Below the pieces are notes generated by a model. The model ran no database searches, was not told where the DNA came from, and saw nothing but the letters and a program-made list of their open reading frames with translations. Position numbers and translations under genes: made by a program. A stretch of DNA of 64,000 bases. It comes from an uncultured Clostridia bacterium (GTDB lineage Bacteria > Bacillota > Clostridia > Christensenellales > CAG-314). Where the stretch lies: the NCBI GenBank assembly GCA_947586855.1, contig CANPXV010000004.1, forward strand, positions 54,189-118,188, given 5' to 3'. Below, one piece after another: positions 51,301 through 60,021 of the stretch. Every line of letters starts with the position of its first letter. The stretch's first letter is position 1.

Positions 51301-51943
51301 GTTTTGCCGTCTCCGCCTGACGTCTCAATTCCGGCAGATCACGGCCGATTTCCTTCCGCAAAAGATCTATCTGCTGCTTGTTGATGTTGGTTTTTTCCAG
51401 ACGGCGCTCCGTCTCCACCTTTTGTACACGAAAGCTGGATATGCCCAAAGCCTCTTCAAAGATGGCCCGTCTGTCCTCCGGCCGAGCGTTGAGTATGGCG
51501 TCCATGCGGCCCTGTCCCACAATTGAGTAGCCGTCCTTGCCCAAGCCAACCCCACGCAAAAGCTGCAAAATATCCCGCAAACGCACCACATTTCGGTTGA
51601 GCATATACTCGCTTTCGTTGTTGCGGTACAGCTTGCGGCTGATGATAATCTCGTCCATGGGGATGGAAAACAAGCGGGTTGTATTGTCAAAAAACAGCGA
51701 CACCTCGCAGTAGCTCATGGATTTTCGCACGTCCGTCCCGTTGAAAATCAAATCCTGCATCTGCTTGCCGCGCAAATTTTTGGTACTTTGTTCGCCCAAC
51801 ACCCACCTGATAGCGTCGGATATGTTGCTTTTGCCGCAGCCGTTTGGCCCGACAATGCCCGTTATGGGTTGATCGAATTTAAGCTCTACCTTGTCGGCAA
51901 AACTCTTGAACCCATACATTTCTACTTTTTTCAGATATAGCAC
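48362..51943 (-). CDS. smc: Chromosome segregation protein SMC
   Basis: VEMYGFKSFADKVELKFDQPITGIVGPNGCGKSNISDAIRWVLGEQS; LLSGGERTMTAAAILFAI. Confidence 0.98.
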   Translation of the reverse strand: MLYLKKVEMYGFKSFADKVELKFDQPITGIVGPNGCGKSNISDAIRWVLGEQSTKNLRGKQMQDLIFNGTDVRKSMSYCEVSLFFDNTTRLFSIPMDEIIISRKLYRNNESEYMLNRNVVRLRDILQLLRGVGLGKDGYSIVGQGRMDAILNARPEDRRAIFEEALGISSFRVQKVETERRLEKTNINKQQIDLLRKEIGRDLPELRRQAETAKQYAEYYAELKNLEINAYIYSYDNASVEKEKLNKKLEETKREYNLLVAQLADINEKYDETFHRRNNIDLEIAQLRDRQVQLAVEVQKSAGEKDVIQERIRSCEREIQSNEEQIAADKEEIERLTQANVELQTVLVRRQDEKQSLEADIAQTNEQFADASKHVEEITTRSEALRQKLDEALHAVAETDSKLVALQTEKKSIDERLEQLAHSEQELTQKLQESAGEEGDLLNSYDLLRKEKDSVDNDLRRINGQLKELEYKQFNLNKELTKRQQAYSGEKGSIDMLTDFAANYRGYQPTIQYLMNDAKKDRELASHICGSVADLIKVEPKLQVAIEAALGGRLQNIVTETEDDVKFLINYLKLNDYGRATFLPVSSMKPHGIDRAEVLQEKGVLGIASELISFDKHYGNVMESLLGGVVVVDTFDNAVAISRKYRYAHRMVTLTGERISNDGSLEGGSNRKQGAYNILSYETELAERNEKLAELLRELKETEAEKAALDGEIAQLRNSANQLNEKLNTLKVDIATAKEKIESSNTLSNSDKKNVLRLSEEREKLLTRQSQIDVSIKRTELRAKELAAAEKQLREKDEHLREVSQLELSAKETVSAGLADKRYRLAVLASNIDVAQKDIKTNENSIVSLGDGIESRNKYIAQVRFAIDGMYATLNESVTDSKLQEEMAQLLEKIKQSDTYKQQLDEDFKVLSESRMTKQSDASAKEMEMRKQEYDLNKIDDDLLALQQRVLEDYNITYSAAMQYKDENFRKETAQKRITQLKSNITGMGIINPTAPQKLEVEQARYDELTSQLEDLDKAEVDLKNALSELESNIESRFNDGMEQINDNFKLIFRELFSGGNARLYIDRDPAKASLDQGIEIEAQPPGKKLQNISLLSGGERTMTAAAILFAILKFNPMPFCVLDEIEAALDDANAERISKYLRKFSSSTQFVVITHKKPTMEHSDVLYGVTMEEKGVSKIVSVKLTDAIKQAM

Positions 51944-52608
51944 CGATCAATTCTCCATTTTGTTACTAATTTGTTGGCGGCGTCCTGCTCTGCCGCCTTT
52001 TTGCTGGAACCTTCGCCCTCCGACTGCTTTACGCCGTCCACCAATATCTCGTATCTGAACCGCGGCTTGTTGTCGGGGCCGCTCCTGTCGGCCAGACGAT
52101 AGCTCAGAGCCAATTTGTTGCGCTGACAGTACTCCTGCAACAATGTTTTGGGGTCCTTTTGCAGAGTACCGTCGGCGTTGTCCAACTCTTGCTGCAACGC
52201 CCGCAGAAAAAACTGCTTGGCAGCCGCAAGACCGCCGTCCAGATAGATAGCGCAAAGCACCGATTCGAAAAGATTTGCCTCGGCCTTGCGAGAGAAATCG
52301 TTGTTGAGCGCCTGCAAAAATTCCAACAGGCCCATTCGATCCACGGCGGGGCGCAACCCCTCTGCCGACACCAACTTGGAACGCATTGCGGACAGCTGCC
52401 CCTCGTTTTGACGGGGAAAATGCTCAAAAAGATATTCCGACGTCAGATACTCCAATATGGCGTCGCCGAAAAACTCCATTCGCTCGTTATCGGGCACATT
52501 TTCCACATTGGCAAAGCTGGAATGGGTAAACGCCCTCACAAGCAGCTGCTTGTTGCCAAAACAGTAGCCAAGGCGTTGCTCTATTTGGTTTATTGTTTGA
52601 TTGTCCAT
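51931..52608 (-). CDS. rnc: Ribonuclease III
   Basis: NERMEFFGDAILEYLTSEYLF; C-terminal dsRBD GEGSSKKAAEQDAA. Confidence 0.97.
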   Translation of the reverse strand: MDNQTINQIEQRLGYCFGNKQLLVRAFTHSSFANVENVPDNERMEFFGDAILEYLTSEYLFEHFPRQNEGQLSAMRSKLVSAEGLRPAVDRMGLLEFLQALNNDFSRKAEANLFESVLCAIYLDGGLAAAKQFFLRALQQELDNADGTLQKDPKTLLQEYCQRNKLALSYRLADRSGPDNKPRFRYEILVDGVKQSEGEGSSKKAAEQDAANKLVTKWRIDRCYI

Positions 52609-52741
52609 ACAAAATCTCCGTGCCAAGGCACAGTCAATATAAATTATAACCTATTTTTGTTATTTTTGCAATGATATACGGCCAAAAACAAAAGATGTTT
52701 CACGAAATATATCAAAAATATCCAACTGTTTCACACAACAA

Positions 52742-52769
52742 AAAGCCATCGGATTGTAGTCCGATGGCG
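52742..52769 (-). terminator. rpmF terminator
   Basis: GCCATCGGAC/GTCCGATGGC-type stem followed by TTTTTG on minus strand. Confidence 0.8.
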
Positions 52770-52794
52770 AATGTTATGCAAACGATTGCAAAAA

Positions 52795-52983
52795 TTACTT
52801 CTTGTCTGTGGGAACTTCCACCACTTGCTTGCCGTCGTAGTATCCACAGTGTTCGCAAACCTTGTGGGCAACCTTCAACTCGTGGCATTGAGGACATTCC
52901 ACCAAAGAAGCTGCATTTGCAGTCCAATTGGCTGCTCTCGTATGCTTTCTCTGTTTAGATGTTTTTCTCTTGGGTACTGCCAT
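52795..52983 (-). CDS. rpmF: 50S ribosomal protein L32
   Basis: MAVPKRKTSKQRKHTRAANW; CPQCHELKVAHKVCEHCGYYDGKQV. Confidence 0.97.
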   Translation of the reverse strand: MAVPKRKTSKQRKHTRAANWTANAASLVECPQCHELKVAHKVCEHCGYYDGKQVVEVPTDKK

Positions 52984-52998
52984 TAGTGTGCACCTCCG

Positions 52999-53496
52999 TT
53001 AGAATTTTAGATTTTTTAGTGCGGCAAACGCATTTTCCTTTGCAGTATCGCAACCGCACTGCCGCTCGTTGAGATTGCAGCCGCATTTTGGGCACAACCC
53101 CTTGCAATCGGGTTTACAAAGCAGGTTTGTAGGCATGGACAACACTATTTCATCACACACAGCCTTTGTAGCGTCCAGCTTGCTGCCTGTGTAGACATAG
53201 CCGTCCTCGTCCTCTGCCACGTCTTTGTAGAACACTTGGTGAAAAGGCACTTCGATTTGAGCGGACACATCGTCGAGACATCTGTCGCAACGACCGCTTA
53301 CGCTGCAAACAATTTTGCCCTGCACGTCCACGTTGGGACGCAAAAACGTCACCGTCAGCTGTGCCCTGATATTTTCCAGATGGGCATCGGGATAGGGCAA
53401 CAGCTCGTCGGCGGGCTTGCAATCGAACGTAAAGTCGATTGGCTCGCCCACACGGGCAAAATTTTCCGTCAAATCTACAATAACCTTATCAGACAC
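52999..53496 (-). CDS. DUF177/YceD family protein
   Basis: CSVSGRCDRCLDDVSAQIEVPFHQVF; CKPDCKGLCPKCGCNLNERQCGCD; upstream of rpmF. Confidence 0.92.
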   Translation of the reverse strand: MSDKVIVDLTENFARVGEPIDFTFDCKPADELLPYPDAHLENIRAQLTVTFLRPNVDVQGKIVCSVSGRCDRCLDDVSAQIEVPFHQVFYKDVAEDEDGYVYTGSKLDATKAVCDEIVLSMPTNLLCKPDCKGLCPKCGCNLNERQCGCDTAKENAFAALKNLKF

Positions 53497-53536
53497 ATCT
53501 GTTATTATACAAAATAGCTATTGTTTTGTCAACGAT

Positions 53537-54739
53537 TTACGCCAAATTTGCCGTGCGCATTGTTTCTCGGGCGATAACAAGCTCTTCGTTGGTGGGAATG
53601 ACCAAAATCTTGACATGCGAATCGTCCGCCTGAATTTCCGCCACAACGCCTCTGGGGCAGTGCGCATTTTTGTCCGCATCCAGCTTGACGCCGAGATAGT
53701 CCATATCTTTGAGGGCGGCGGCACGCACTCTGTCATCGTTTTCTCCGATACCTGCCGTAAACACAATTACGTCCACGCCGTCCAAAGCAGCGGCGTACGC
53801 ACCGATGTACTTTTTGGTGCCGTAGGCAAACATATCCAGCGCAAGCCTTGCACGATCGTTGCCGCTATCAGCTGCAGCCGACAGATCTCTGAAATCGCTG
53901 GATACACCCGATACGCCCAACATGCCGCACTTTTTGTTGAGGTAGGTCAGCGTTTCGGATACGTCCATGCCTTCCTTTTTGGCGATGTACTCGGCAGCGG
54001 CAAAATCGATGTCGCCGCTTCTGGTGCCCATGGGGACGCCGGCCAGAGGAGTAAAACCCATTGATGTGTCGATACATTTGCCGCCCTTGACGGCCGTGAT
54101 GGATGATCCGTTGCCCAAGTGGCAGGTGATGATTTTCAAATCTTCGATATTTTTGCCGAGATACTTGGCGGCCTCCTCGGCGACATACTTGTGGCTTGTG
54201 CCGTGAGCGCCGTAACGGCGAATTTTGTATTTTTCGTAGTGAGAGTAGTCCACGGCGTACATGTAGGCGTAGTCGGGCATGGTAAAGTGGAAGCCCGTAT
54301 CAAACACCAACACCATTGGAGTATCGGGCATCTGGGCAAGACAGGCGTTTACGCCCACTATCGCCGCCGGATTGTGCAGCGGAGCCAGGTCCTTGATCTC
54401 TTCCATAAGGCGCATGGCCTCGGGCGTGACAAGCGTGGGCTGCTTGAAAGCCTCTCCCGACGCCACAACACGGTGCCCCACGCCATCAATCTCCTTCATA
54501 GAGGAGATGACGCCCACTTCCTTGTCGGTGAGGGTGTCCAAAACAAGTTTTACCGCCACCTTGTGGTTGGGCATATCCACCTGACGCTCGATGGTTTTGC
54601 CGTTGGCCTTGTAGACGAAATTGGAGTTGGCAATGCCGATGCGTTCGCAAAGTCCCTTGGCCAACACGCCCTCTGTCTGCATGTCGATGAGCTGATATTT
54701 GAGGGAGGAACTACCTGAATTGATAACGAGAATTTTCAT
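53537..54739 (-). CDS. ackA: Acetate kinase
   Basis: MKILVINSGSSSLKYQLID; CHLGNGSSITAVKGGKCIDTSMGFTPLAGVPMGTRSGDID. Confidence 0.98.
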   Translation of the reverse strand: MKILVINSGSSSLKYQLIDMQTEGVLAKGLCERIGIANSNFVYKANGKTIERQVDMPNHKVAVKLVLDTLTDKEVGVISSMKEIDGVGHRVVASGEAFKQPTLVTPEAMRLMEEIKDLAPLHNPAAIVGVNACLAQMPDTPMVLVFDTGFHFTMPDYAYMYAVDYSHYEKYKIRRYGAHGTSHKYVAEEAAKYLGKNIEDLKIITCHLGNGSSITAVKGGKCIDTSMGFTPLAGVPMGTRSGDIDFAAAEYIAKKEGMDVSETLTYLNKKCGMLGVSGVSSDFRDLSAAADSGNDRARLALDMFAYGTKKYIGAYAAALDGVDVIVFTAGIGENDDRVRAAALKDMDYLGVKLDADKNAHCPRGVVAEIQADDSHVKILVIPTNEELVIARETMRTANLA

Positions 54740-54751
54740 TTCGCCACCTCG

Positions 54752-55747
54752 CTAAAACTGTGTTTGCAATGCCGTGATGGCCACCGCAGCAACTATATCC
54801 TCGGATTTGCACCCGCGCGAAAGGTCGTTGAGAGGTTTTGCAAAGCCCTGACAAATGGGGCCTACCGCCATAAATCCTCCCAAACGTTCGGCAATCTTGT
54901 AGCCGATGTTGCCCGCTTGCAGATCGGGGAAGATAAACACGTTGGCATGTCCCGCAACGGGGCTGCCCTTTGCCTTCATCTCACCCACAGAGGGCACGAT
55001 TGCGGCGTCAAATTGCAATTCGCCGTCCAATTTCAGCTCGGGGGCCTTTTCTTTGGCGATACGGGTCGCTTCCTGCACAAGGGTCACGTTATCATGCTTG
55101 GCACTGCCCTTGGATGAGAAGGAAAGCATTGCCACTTTCGGCTCGATACCGGCAATGGACTTTGCGGATTGGGCCGTGGATATTGCGCAGTCGGCAAGCC
55201 CTTCGGCCGTATAAGTGGGATTGAGACCGCAGTCTGCAAACACCACCAACCCATCGGGGCAATATTGATTGCCTTGGGGCGGACAAATCATAAGGTTAAA
55301 GCTGGATACCGCCGACACGCCGGGCGCCGTTTTGATAATCTGTAAACCGGGGCGCAAAGTGTTGGCCGTGGAATGGCACGCACCGGAGACAAGTCCGTCC
55401 ACATCGCCCATTTTCAGCATCATGGCGCCAAAATAGGTGGCGTCCTTCAACAGCTCGGTTGCCTGCTCGGGCGTCATACCCTTGGACGCACGCAGCTCCA
55501 CCAACTTGGCATTGTAGGCGGGCAATTTGTCGCTCGTCAGCGGGTTGACGATTGTGATACCGTCCAAGCGGACAGAGGGGTTTGCGGCTCTTATCGCCGA
55601 TTCGTCTCCCAACAGCACAATTTTGGCAATGCCTTCTTCGGTGGCCATCTGGGCGGCCTTTACAACACGGCTGTCCTCACCTTCGCACAGAACTATTGTC
55701 TTTTGCAGTTTTGCGGCCTTGCTTTTGATTTGTTCCAATACGCTCAT
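54752..55747 (-). CDS. pta: Phosphate acetyltransferase
   Basis: CEGEDSRVVKAAQMATEEGIAKIVLLGD; GDVDGLVSGACHSTANTLRPGLQIIKT. Confidence 0.97.
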   Translation of the reverse strand: MSVLEQIKSKAAKLQKTIVLCEGEDSRVVKAAQMATEEGIAKIVLLGDESAIRAANPSVRLDGITIVNPLTSDKLPAYNAKLVELRASKGMTPEQATELLKDATYFGAMMLKMGDVDGLVSGACHSTANTLRPGLQIIKTAPGVSAVSSFNLMICPPQGNQYCPDGLVVFADCGLNPTYTAEGLADCAISTAQSAKSIAGIEPKVAMLSFSSKGSAKHDNVTLVQEATRIAKEKAPELKLDGELQFDAAIVPSVGEMKAKGSPVAGHANVFIFPDLQAGNIGYKIAERLGGFMAVGPICQGFAKPLNDLSRGCKSEDIVAAVAITALQTQF

Positions 55748-55885
55748 AGCAATCTCCTTCTAACGCTTTATTTATTGCAAAAATTGATGTATAATGTTTG
55801 AAGAACATCTTTTTTGCCAACGAGACAATTATAGCATATCCCAAAACGATTGTAAACAAAAACAAAACCAACGAGGACGCACAAA

Positions 55886-56935
55886 ATGAAAATTGCCGCA
55901 ATAATATGTGAATTTAACCCTCTACACAGCGGACACAAACGTTTGATCGACTACGCAAAAAGCATTGCCGAGCACGTCGTGTGCATAATGAGCGGCAATT
56001 TTACTCAGCGGGGACTGCCTGCGTGCGCCGATAAATATTCTCGCGCCAAACACGCCGTAATGTCGGGGGCGGATATGGTCATCGAGCTGCCCACCGTTTT
56101 TGCCACCGCCTCGGCACAAAATTTTGCCCGCGGCGGCGTGGCAATTGCCCACAAAATAGGCGCCGATTACCTTGTTTTCGGCAGCGAGTGCGGCGATTTG
56201 CAACAGCTCAACGAATGTGTGCGGCTTTTGGACAAATCGGACGTGCAACAGCAAATCAAACGGCAGATGTCGCTGGGCGTCAGTTACCCCAAGGCCGTTG
56301 CCACAGCTACGGGCTGTGCCGCTCTCGACAAGCCCAACAACACTCTTGCCGTGGAGTACCTGCGTGCCATTGCCGAGATTGACAACTCGATAATGCCCTT
56401 TACGCTGCAACGGGAGGACAACTTCAACGGAGAATACGGCCAATTTGCCTCCTCGGCGGCACTTCGACAAAACAAGGATTTGAGAGCAAGATACAGCTAC
56501 GACTTTGTATGCGACGACATCAACGACACCGTGGTAGACCGCTACTGCGACTTTGCAACAAAATTTATGTCCGTTGCCGATATGCAAAAATTACAACAAA
56601 TCGAGGGCGTGACCGAGGGGCTGGAAAACAGAATTGTTGCGGCGGACAAGGCGCACGGCTTTGAAAAAATGATGGAGGACATCAAAACAAAAAGATATAC
56701 CCGACTGAAACTGCAACGAATTGTTCTGAATTGCATTCTGGATATTCGCCGCAATGACGTCCAACTTTGCAAACAGACTCTGCCAGCCACAAAAGTGCTT
56801 GCAGTAAAAAAAAGCGCCGCTACACTTCTGAGCCGAACAGACAACCAATCGGACGAAATCACCACCCGAGCGGACAACCTGTATCGTTCTCTGACGGGTT
56901 ACAGCTATCCTACAAAATTGCCCGTTTTCGACTGA
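55886..56935 (+). CDS. tmcAL: tRNA(Met) cytidine acetate ligase / YlbM-like nucleotidyltransferase
   Basis: MKIAAIICEFNPLHSGHKRLIDYAKS; MSGNFTQRGLPACADKYSRAKHAVMSGADMVIELPTVFA. Confidence 0.95.
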   Translation: MKIAAIICEFNPLHSGHKRLIDYAKSIAEHVVCIMSGNFTQRGLPACADKYSRAKHAVMSGADMVIELPTVFATASAQNFARGGVAIAHKIGADYLVFGSECGDLQQLNECVRLLDKSDVQQQIKRQMSLGVSYPKAVATATGCAALDKPNNTLAVEYLRAIAEIDNSIMPFTLQREDNFNGEYGQFASSAALRQNKDLRARYSYDFVCDDINDTVVDRYCDFATKFMSVADMQKLQQIEGVTEGLENRIVAADKAHGFEKMMEDIKTKRYTRLKLQRIVLNCILDIRRNDVQLCKQTLPATKVLAVKKSAATLLSRTDNQSDEITTRADNLYRSLTGYSYPTKLPVFD

Positions 56936-56964
56936 TTTTGCGTCAAATCGGGCTAAATTTATAT

Positions 56965-57011
56965 TCTATTTCAGACATAGTATTCTACAAAACGTCATTT
57001 TTCGATATAGT
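56965..57011 (+). repeat. 47-bp interspersed element, copy D (most diverged)
   Basis: TCTATTTCAGACATAGTATTCTACAAAACGTCATTTTTCGATATAGT. Confidence 0.65.
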
Positions 57012-57134
57012 TAAGCATTTTTTTGATAACAAATTATCGTAATATACTACAAACAGAGAACGGTCAGCTTATTCTATTTACTTTCTACCAAATATCAATA
57101 GTCTATACAAAGCGGACAAGCCGTATATTATTTT

Positions 57135-58022
57135 GTGAAATATTTTCGTGTTGCACTGCTGCTTATGCTGGTCGCCGTGATGGGCATGTTTGTCTCCTCG
57201 CCGGCCAGATATATGCAAAGTTTTTTCAACGGACTGACTGTGTGGGCATACAATGTGCTGCCGGCACTTTTCCCGTTTGCAGTGCTAAGCACGATTGCAA
57301 CCAAGCTGTGTCCCAAACGGAAATTTTCGTTGACGCAAAAGCTGTTTGGCGTGTCCTGCGACGAGGTTTATATGGTAAGCCTGCTGTGCGGCTATCCCAT
57401 GGGAGCCAAGGCGCTGTCCGAAACTGACGCAGACGCCGATTCCATCACGCATGCAGCGGCTTTTTGCTCCACTGTAAGCCCGATATTCGTCATAGGCACA
57501 ATAGGCGCAAGATTGCTGCAAAACGCCCTTGCGGCGCTTGTCGTATTGATTGCGCAAATTGCCTCGTCTCTGCTGACGGGCCTAGTCTACCGCCCGAAAA
57601 AGAAACTGCATATTGACGGAGTCACACATGGCTTTGCCCCGTCGGACATTGGCACCACCATAACAAACACCGCCCTGTCGGTGATTTCCGTGGGCGGTCT
57701 GATTGCACTGTTTTATATGATGACAGATATGGTTTGCGACCTGATGTCGGAGACGGTGCGCAACAGCCCTCTGTTTGCCTTTGCGATAGGCCTGCTGGAA
57801 ATGACCAACGGCGTGATTGCGATGTGCTCCGTTGCACCACTGCGCACCGCCACCGTTCTGTGCAGCACATTGTTGGCGTTTGGCGGGCTGTGCGTGTTTT
57901 GTCAGTGTTATGCTTTTCTTGGTAGCAAGCACATCAGCCCGTGGAAACTGCTGCAAATGAAGTGCGTGCAAGCGGCTTTTGCCACCGTGATAAGCTATGC
58001 GCTGGTCAAATTGCTGTTATAG
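57135..58022 (+). CDS. ylbJ: Sporulation integral membrane protein YlbJ-like
   Basis: VWAYNVLPALFPFAVLSTIATKL; LLCGYPMGAKALSE; multiple TMs. Confidence 0.82.
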   Translation: MKYFRVALLLMLVAVMGMFVSSPARYMQSFFNGLTVWAYNVLPALFPFAVLSTIATKLCPKRKFSLTQKLFGVSCDEVYMVSLLCGYPMGAKALSETDADADSITHAAAFCSTVSPIFVIGTIGARLLQNALAALVVLIAQIASSLLTGLVYRPKKKLHIDGVTHGFAPSDIGTTITNTALSVISVGGLIALFYMMTDMVCDLMSETVRNSPLFAFAIGLLEMTNGVIAMCSVAPLRTATVLCSTLLAFGGLCVFCQCYAFLGSKHISPWKLLQMKCVQAAFATVISYALVKLLL

Positions 58023-58988
58023 GGCGTCGTTGATAAACCGCAAAAGCCCCTCGGTCGTTTCGATATCCAGGCAGTCGTCGGTTTGCGACACGCCGTATCC
58101 GCACCCCTTGCCGCCAAGCAGATAGCTTTCTATCATCACGCCGTCGGCGCCAATTTGCAAAGCGCCACGGGCGTTATCCAACTGTGCAAAAGCCACTTTG
58201 CCGCTGTTGGCATGGTTGAGGTCCACCATCACATAGTCGTTGAGCCCCTGTTTGCGCAGCAACTCCTTCGCCAAAGAAATGCTTTCTATATTGTTGTTGG
58301 ATATGTATTGGCCTTTTGTCTGTCCGCCCCTCAGCACGATATGCGCAAACTTGCAACCCTCTGTGGCGTACTGCATGCAGCCATAGGGAAACGCTCTTGG
58401 ACGGCTGACGGCATAGATCGAGTCAACGCATCTTTCTATGTCGCCGTCGATGGGGTTTTTGATGCCGCAACAAACGTCAAGGCCGCTGGCAAAATCTCTG
58501 TGCAGGCTGTCCTCGCCGCTGCGTGCGCCCACAAACCAATAGCTGACAAGATCCTTTGTGCAATCGTATAGCTGCGGATACAACAATTCGTCGGCGACGG
58601 GCAGACCAATCTCCAAGCAACGCACCATCATCTGCCGACAACGGACGATGCCTTCGTCCAAATCCACCTCGTCTTTCAAGCGCAAGTGGAAGGCCGTGCC
58701 CTTGTAACCCTCGCCGTTGGAGTGGGGCTTGGCGGTATAGATTCTCGCCACAACAAGCAATTTGGGGCAGCTGTCGGCAACCTCTTTGAGGCGCAACAAA
58801 TATTGCTCCATCGCCGCAGGCGAGTCGGCCGAGCACGGTCCGCAAATAACCGCAAAACGCTTGCGAGAAACAAAATTTTGTCTTATTTCTTCGTCAAAAG
58901 CCGCTTTTTTTGCCACCAAAGATTGGCTAAGCGGCACAAGTTGACGATATTGCGCCGCAGATTGCAATTTCTTTTGTTGTGTGATCAT
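58017..58988 (-). CDS. 3-deoxy-7-phosphoheptulonate synthase (AroG-like, class I)
   Basis: FAVICGPCSADSPAAMEQYLLRL; VARIYTAKPHSNGEGYKGTAF; IVLRGG; VMVDLNHANSGK; GVMIESYLLGG. Confidence 0.92.
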   Translation of the reverse strand: MITQQKKLQSAAQYRQLVPLSQSLVAKKAAFDEEIRQNFVSRKRFAVICGPCSADSPAAMEQYLLRLKEVADSCPKLLVVARIYTAKPHSNGEGYKGTAFHLRLKDEVDLDEGIVRCRQMMVRCLEIGLPVADELLYPQLYDCTKDLVSYWFVGARSGEDSLHRDFASGLDVCCGIKNPIDGDIERCVDSIYAVSRPRAFPYGCMQYATEGCKFAHIVLRGGQTKGQYISNNNIESISLAKELLRKQGLNDYVMVDLNHANSGKVAFAQLDNARGALQIGADGVMIESYLLGGKGCGYGVSQTDDCLDIETTEGLLRFINDAL

Positions 58989-58990
58989 GG

Positions 58991-59467
58991 CTATCTTGCG
59001 AAAGATTTTATTATTTGTTCAAGGCAGCACTCCGGCACATAGGGCGATATGTCCTGTCCCAACGCCGCCAACTCCCTCACAAGCGAGCTGGACACCTGGC
59101 GATACTGCTTGGCGCCCACCACAAAAACCGTTTGCCCATCCCAAAAATCTTGATTAATGTCGTGCAAATCGATAACCGATTGCAAATCCAAGGCGTTTCG
59201 GATGGATTTTATCATTACGTTGGCGCCCACGGCCTTGCAAAAATCCGTCATCATGCCGTTGTAGGCCACAGCCTCTGCATTGGTGACGTGGGCAATGGCA
59301 CGAGAAAGCATATCCAGCCTTTCCTCGATGGATATGCAATAATTTTTGTCGGCATTGATGCCCACCACCACATACAGCTTGTCCACCAATTTTGCTGCCT
59401 GCTCAATCGCATCGACATGCCCCTTTGTGACGGGATAAAACGACCCTGCGTACACACCTGTTTTCAT
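58991..59467 (-). CDS. coaD: Phosphopantetheine adenylyltransferase
   Basis: GVYAGSFYPVTKGHVDAIEQAAKLVDKLYVVVGIN; SSSLVRELAALGQDIS. Confidence 0.97.
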   Translation of the reverse strand: MKTGVYAGSFYPVTKGHVDAIEQAAKLVDKLYVVVGINADKNYCISIEERLDMLSRAIAHVTNAEAVAYNGMMTDFCKAVGANVMIKSIRNALDLQSVIDLHDINQDFWDGQTVFVVGAKQYRQVSSSLVRELAALGQDISPYVPECCLEQIIKSFAR

Positions 59468-60003
59468 TGCTCGCTCCTTTTGTAAAAACTAAATTTGACG
59501 GTGCCCATTTTTCTGACGTCGTAGCGCACAAGGCCGTCCGCACTACACGGCAAATCGTCCTCGGCGGCGTGTTCGCACACCACAATGCCGTCTGGCGAAA
59601 GCAGCTGCCGCCGGGCGATAATGTACAAAACCTCCGTATAGGCGCCCGATTTGTAGGGTGGGTCCACAAAAACCACATCCAATTTGCGGTCAATTTGCTG
59701 CAAACACGTCCTAAAATCGCCCACAAAAAGCTGTGGCTGCACGCCGATTGCATCAAAATTGCTTTTTATGGCGGCGACGGAATCCCTGTTGTCGTCGCAC
59801 AAAAAGGCTTGCTCGGCGCCCCTGCTGAGGCTTTCGATGGCAAGCTGCCCCGACCCCGCAAATAGGTCCAGCACAACTGCGCCCGGCAACCGAGGGGCAA
59901 CGATGTTGAATAGCGTCTCCTTCATCCTGTCCAGAGTGGGACGTGCCATACCTTTTGGGGCGACGAGCTTTCGGCCTTTGTATTTTCCGCTAATAACTCT
60001 CAT
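59464..60003 (-). CDS. rsmD: 16S rRNA (guanine(966)-N2)-methyltransferase RsmD
   Basis: MRVISGKYKGRKLVAPKGMARPTLDRMKETLFNI; LDLFAGSGQLAIE; VFVDPPY. Confidence 0.97.
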   Translation of the reverse strand: MRVISGKYKGRKLVAPKGMARPTLDRMKETLFNIVAPRLPGAVVLDLFAGSGQLAIESLSRGAEQAFLCDDNRDSVAAIKSNFDAIGVQPQLFVGDFRTCLQQIDRKLDVVFVDPPYKSGAYTEVLYIIARRQLLSPDGIVVCEHAAEDDLPCSADGLVRYDVRKMGTVKFSFYKRSEQ

Positions 60004-60021
60004 CGCCTATATTTTACAACA

